Source: Karstenula rhodostoma CBS 690.94
Lineage: Eukaryota; Ascomycota; Dothideomycetes; Pleosporales; Didymosphaeriaceae
Direction of reading: 5' to 3'
Length of the DNA stretch: 64,000 nucleotides
Assembly (NCBI GenBank): GCA_010093485.1
Contig: MU001496.1
Coordinates: 28,685 to 92,684 of the forward strand
The position numbers and the translations under genes were made by a program. Each line of letters starts with the position of its first letter. Position 1 is the first letter of the stretch. Of the stretch, positions 61,101 to 64,000 are shown in pieces. The notes beneath the pieces were generated by a model. That model had not been told where the DNA came from. It did no database searches and saw nothing but the letters and a program-made list of their open reading frames with translations.

Positions 61101-62240
61101 CTACATTGGTTTTGAGAAGTCAAAGTTCCAAATATCATCAAACTCCCATTGTCCGATATCGGGTAGTTCGAACCATGGCGCGTGGACTTGCTGATCCATG
61201 GGCTCCTAATAAAGTCAGCTATAGCGAAATTTACATGCCGAATATCACTCACAACTGATGTGACGGCAAGGGCGGGTTGGGATTGTGGGTGGTGGTGAGA
61301 TAGGATCAAGGTCCCAGCTGAGATTCGCCGACCAATCTGTGGGGGCAATTATATGCGCGATGAGCGTCACAAGTAACAATATAACGATGATTGCGATATC
61401 GGACTTCTCAATATCATGCCAGTCAACTCTGTTGTTCGAAATCTTTCTAGAACGCTGGGCCGTGCAGGATTCGATGGGTTGCTTCGAATCGTGCCAAGTA
61501 CAGTTCCGCATACGGTCGTACGATAGCCTGGCCTGGTAGCATCTTAATGATTCCAAGCTCGCCATTAACTATGTACCGAGTGCTGTTGTTTCGTATGCCA
61601 TCTTGTATAATTTTGAAGTCCATTTGTAGACGTGGAAATGTTGAAAACGCTGCTAGATGGCGCTTGAATATGAAAGATTGTAATACAGGGATCTTATTCT
61701 CTAATTTAGCTGTCTATAATGTAAATAATCTAGCGTGTTTACATGCAACAGAACGCTCATCGGATGCGTGGCACCATAGTACTGGGTGGCAAATTCATTT
61801 CCTCTGAAGAGGAATGTCTCGACTTCGCACTTTTGGCTTTCTCGCGACGATTTGACCTGCGCGGCGACTTCGCGAGTCTCTGAACTTGATCTTGAGATTC
61901 CTGGCTCGCTTGCTCGACCCTTCGAGAGAAAGGTATTGGACCTAGCTGGGCTCGTGAAGTCACGCAACACGTTGGACCTGTCGGAAGAGCGCTCCTCAGT
62001 CGCGCCACTCATAGTGGCTGTATCTTCCGTTCTTGGTAAGTCGCAATTATCACGCCCAGGAACCGAACGATTATTCTCCATGCATACGCACTCTGTCCCT
62101 GAGCTAACACATCGTTTACATTCCGGGTATGTTTGGTCGCATTTGAGCTTGCGTCGATGACAAAGCGTGCATGCAAAGGTCCTTCTTTTTCTTTTCCAGG
62201 GTATCTGAATCGACTGTTCGGTATCATCTGGTTGCTCCAT
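61101..62240 (-). pseudogene. Zn2Cys6 transcription factor, apparently disrupted
   Basis: Exon 1 (61743..62240) carries the binuclear zinc cluster near the N-terminus: Cys 24, 27, 34, 41, 44 and 51, spacing C2C6C6C2C6C, preceded by the basic KRKRR. An 80-bp intron leads to exon 2 (from 61662), reading PRLQMDFKIIQDGIR and YAELYLARFEATHRILHGPAF, the opening of the fungal transcription-factor homology domain, and then meets TAG at 61447-61449 (237 residues). Good family sequence continues in another frame (VDWHDIEKSDIAIIVILLL). A last exon (61101..61205) behind a 47-bp intron gives WFELPDIGQWEFDDIWNFDF, a typical C-terminus, in a third frame. So the ends are well kept but the middle is broken by a stop and frame changes. 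It is separated from the cluster by two housekeeping genes. Confidence 0.65.
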
Positions 62241-63497
62241 GCGGTCGGTACGAAGAGGGCTGGTCTACTTGGCTCGATAGGGGATGAGGCTCGGTCGGAT
62301 ATTGCAGTGCAAGTGACTACAGAAGAGAGGGTTTGTAAGAAGCGCGAGATTATTACTCCCGTGCATGGGGGCGGGGAGCAAGCGAGCAAGGTCCCTGCAT
62401 GAAAGGATGCGCTTGCCATGTCAGCCTGGGGCGGAGGCCCTTGTCGCAGCCCTAGACCTGTTGAACACTGTTTATAGATTCAACAAGCAGAGGATAATGA
62501 CCCAAGCAAAATCCGCTTTTCAAATTCTCGAGGCATGTACGGTAGAATATGTGTAACTTGCATGGTGTGGTGTACTATTAGAACTGCAATCGGATATGGT
62601 ACTGGCTCCGTTGCGCTTACCGGCATCAAGTACAAAGGATGATGAGAACACGAGGTGTTAGATAAGCACCCAGCAATCGCATCAGTTGCTTACTCAATCT
62701 AACAGCACGCTTTTTAGATTTGTTCAACGTGGATCTGGTTGAGGTGAAGCTGATCAATCAGTGAGGTGGGGCTGTTGATAGACCGATATGCTTGAAATGG
62801 AACGATATCTGGGGCCAAAGACCAGCATGCCAGACCAATATTCCAGCACAGCTCCGATTGACTGTCTGTCGCGAGTATGCATCAGCGGTGTCTGATCTGG
62901 CCCCGATCCAATAAGTCCGCTTGCGAGATCTTATACTGCATGCACCCGCATGATTTTTATTCTCATAGCACTTACACTCCTTATACCCCCTCATTCTCGA
63001 TATCCACGTCGCCTTTGGCCAGCGATTCAAGTGGGACCATGGTAGCAGGTAACGACTGTTGAAAGTCACTAATCCATGCTAAATGGATTTCTAAAATTGA
63101 TTTCTTTCAGAGGCGACGTGTATGAATTACGGTGCAAAAATGTGAATGTCCTCATTGGGCGGGATATGTATCCTCCATACCGTAGCAAAAGGAGAAGAAA
63201 TAGATTAAAAGTCGAGATCACTTTGGCCACGGTCATCCGCTAGAAGCTGCTCGATTGAAGGGTATTAAGTGGATATTCAGGGGCTGAGCATTTGCGCGCC
63301 AACCATTGTCGCGATGTGACGATGATGCAGGCCCAGGTCTGCAATGACGTCAATCATCTTTCATTGACCACCTCCTAATCTACGAACACCGCCTCCACGT
63401 AACTTCACAAACCAAATCGCAGCGAATCTCACACACGTTCAAGTCTTCGAATCAATACTTGCATTAACACCATCCACACAAACCTACAAACCTCACA
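62241..63497. other. Intergenic region
   Basis: About 1.25 kb with no frame I can support; minus 62758-63069 and plus 62133-62402 lack motifs. The right part is the promoter and leader of the CsbD-like gene, with C/T-rich, ACA-rich sequence before its ATG. Confidence 0.45.
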
Positions 63498-63863
63498 ATG
63501 TCGTCCAACCAGCAACAACCCGGTCTCATCGCAGCACACGGGCAGTACGCCAAGGGCGCTGCTGAAGTACGTTACCTACTCCTTCTGCTCTCGTATTTTT
63601 CCAACCACGGATGTATTTCCTCCATGCTCTCCCCGCATCATCACTAACGTTCCGCCGCACAGGAAATGGTTGGCCAAGTCACAGGACTCCCGAACTGGAA
63701 GTCCTCGGGCCAAGAAGATAAGACCATCGCCGTCGACGCAATGAAGAAGGCTAGCGAGAACCGCGATACAAGTAAGGGTATGGGTGGAATCGAGGAGCAG
63801 GCAGGCAACCTCGTCGGTTGTGAAGGCATGCAGAAGGAGGGTGCGGACAGCAAGAAGCAATAA
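63498..63863 (+). CDS. CsbD-like small stress protein (Hmp1-type)
   Basis: Exon 1 (63498..63566) encodes MSSNQQQPGLIAAHGQYAKG and three more residues. A 96-bp intron (GTACGT to CAG) leads to exon 2 (63663..63863); total 89 residues. The second half, with VTGLPNWKSSGQEDK, AMKKASENRD and GGIEEQAGNLVGCEGM, is a hydrophilic Gly/Lys/Glu-rich module of the CsbD-like type. Fungal members are sometimes named mismatched base pair and cruciform DNA recognition protein Hmp1. It is a likely general stress protein in cytosol or nucleus. Length fits the family, and the leader is rich in ACA/CCA as in highly expressed fungal genes. Confidence 0.85.
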
Positions 63864-64000
63864 GCGATACGCACTACAATGTACGAATAGAGCCATGGGA
63901 TAACGAAGTAATGATAACTTGCGACCATTATATCATGCTCGGATTGGACCTGAAATTTCATTTGTGATATCGGAGTAGCAATCGAGTAAAGATATCGGAG

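Noticed and set aside
61155..61170. tRNA-like TTCGAACC near 61165
   Set aside because: No acceptor stem, anticodon arm or A-box at proper distance.

Overview
This window looks like nuclear DNA of a filamentous ascomycete (Pezizomycotina; a Dothideomycete with AT-rich isochores is my best guess, by inference). Genes carry short 47-112 bp GT-AG introns with CTAAC/CTGAC-like branch sites. The sequence has two compartments. Bases 1 to about 32,185 are extremely AT-rich and almost lack CA and TG dinucleotides, as expected from saturated repeat-induced point mutation (RIP) of transposons. From about 32,195 to the end, composition is normal and gene-dense. The change of composition falls at the stop codon of the first gene.

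The RIP block has no intact gene. I can recognise the reverse transcriptase and RNase H of a Ty1/copia element at about 14.6-15.8 kb, a 22-bp minisatellite that contains a 120-N assembly gap, two other tandem duplications, a dispersed family of 33-bp hairpin-like motifs confined to the first 14 kb, and a roughly 110-bp direct repeat whose copies lie 12.5 kb apart (19.07 and 31.57 kb).

The most interesting region is 34.8-50.3 kb, a candidate undescribed fungal RiPP (ribosomally made peptide) locus of the dikaritin type. It has two precursor genes, each encoding a signal peptide followed by tandem repeats with Lys-Arg (kexin) sites. Each precursor is transcribed divergently from a gene for a DUF3328/UstYa-type membrane oxidase with two HxxHC motifs: precursor A (34773-35226) with oxidase A (35707-36592), and precursor B (46503-47243) with oxidase B (47987-48945). 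A third, more distant HxxHC membrane protein follows (49570-50328). Between the modules lie a DHA1-type and an anion:cation-symporter-type MFS transporter, a rhodopsin-domain (SAT4-type) membrane protein, a glutathione S-transferase and 3 kb of apparently decayed sequence. A HOL1-like MFS transporter (52291-54031) closes the group. The two precursors have unrelated cores, so the locus could make two peptides or be two clusters joined together. I see no tyrosinase, P450 or methyltransferase, so it resembles the minimal precursor + UstY + transporter layout.

A thiamine-diphosphate enzyme (32193-34205) lies between the RIP block and the cluster. Beyond it come housekeeping genes: MAK21/NOC1 (ribosome biogenesis) and TRP4 (anthranilate phosphoribosyltransferase), divergent around a promoter with a Gcn4/CPC1-type TGAGTCA site. 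Then follow a Zn2Cys6 regulator broken by a stop codon and frame changes, and a CsbD-like small protein. Exon joins were worked out by hand from splice consensus and reading frame; no alignment or RNA evidence was available.
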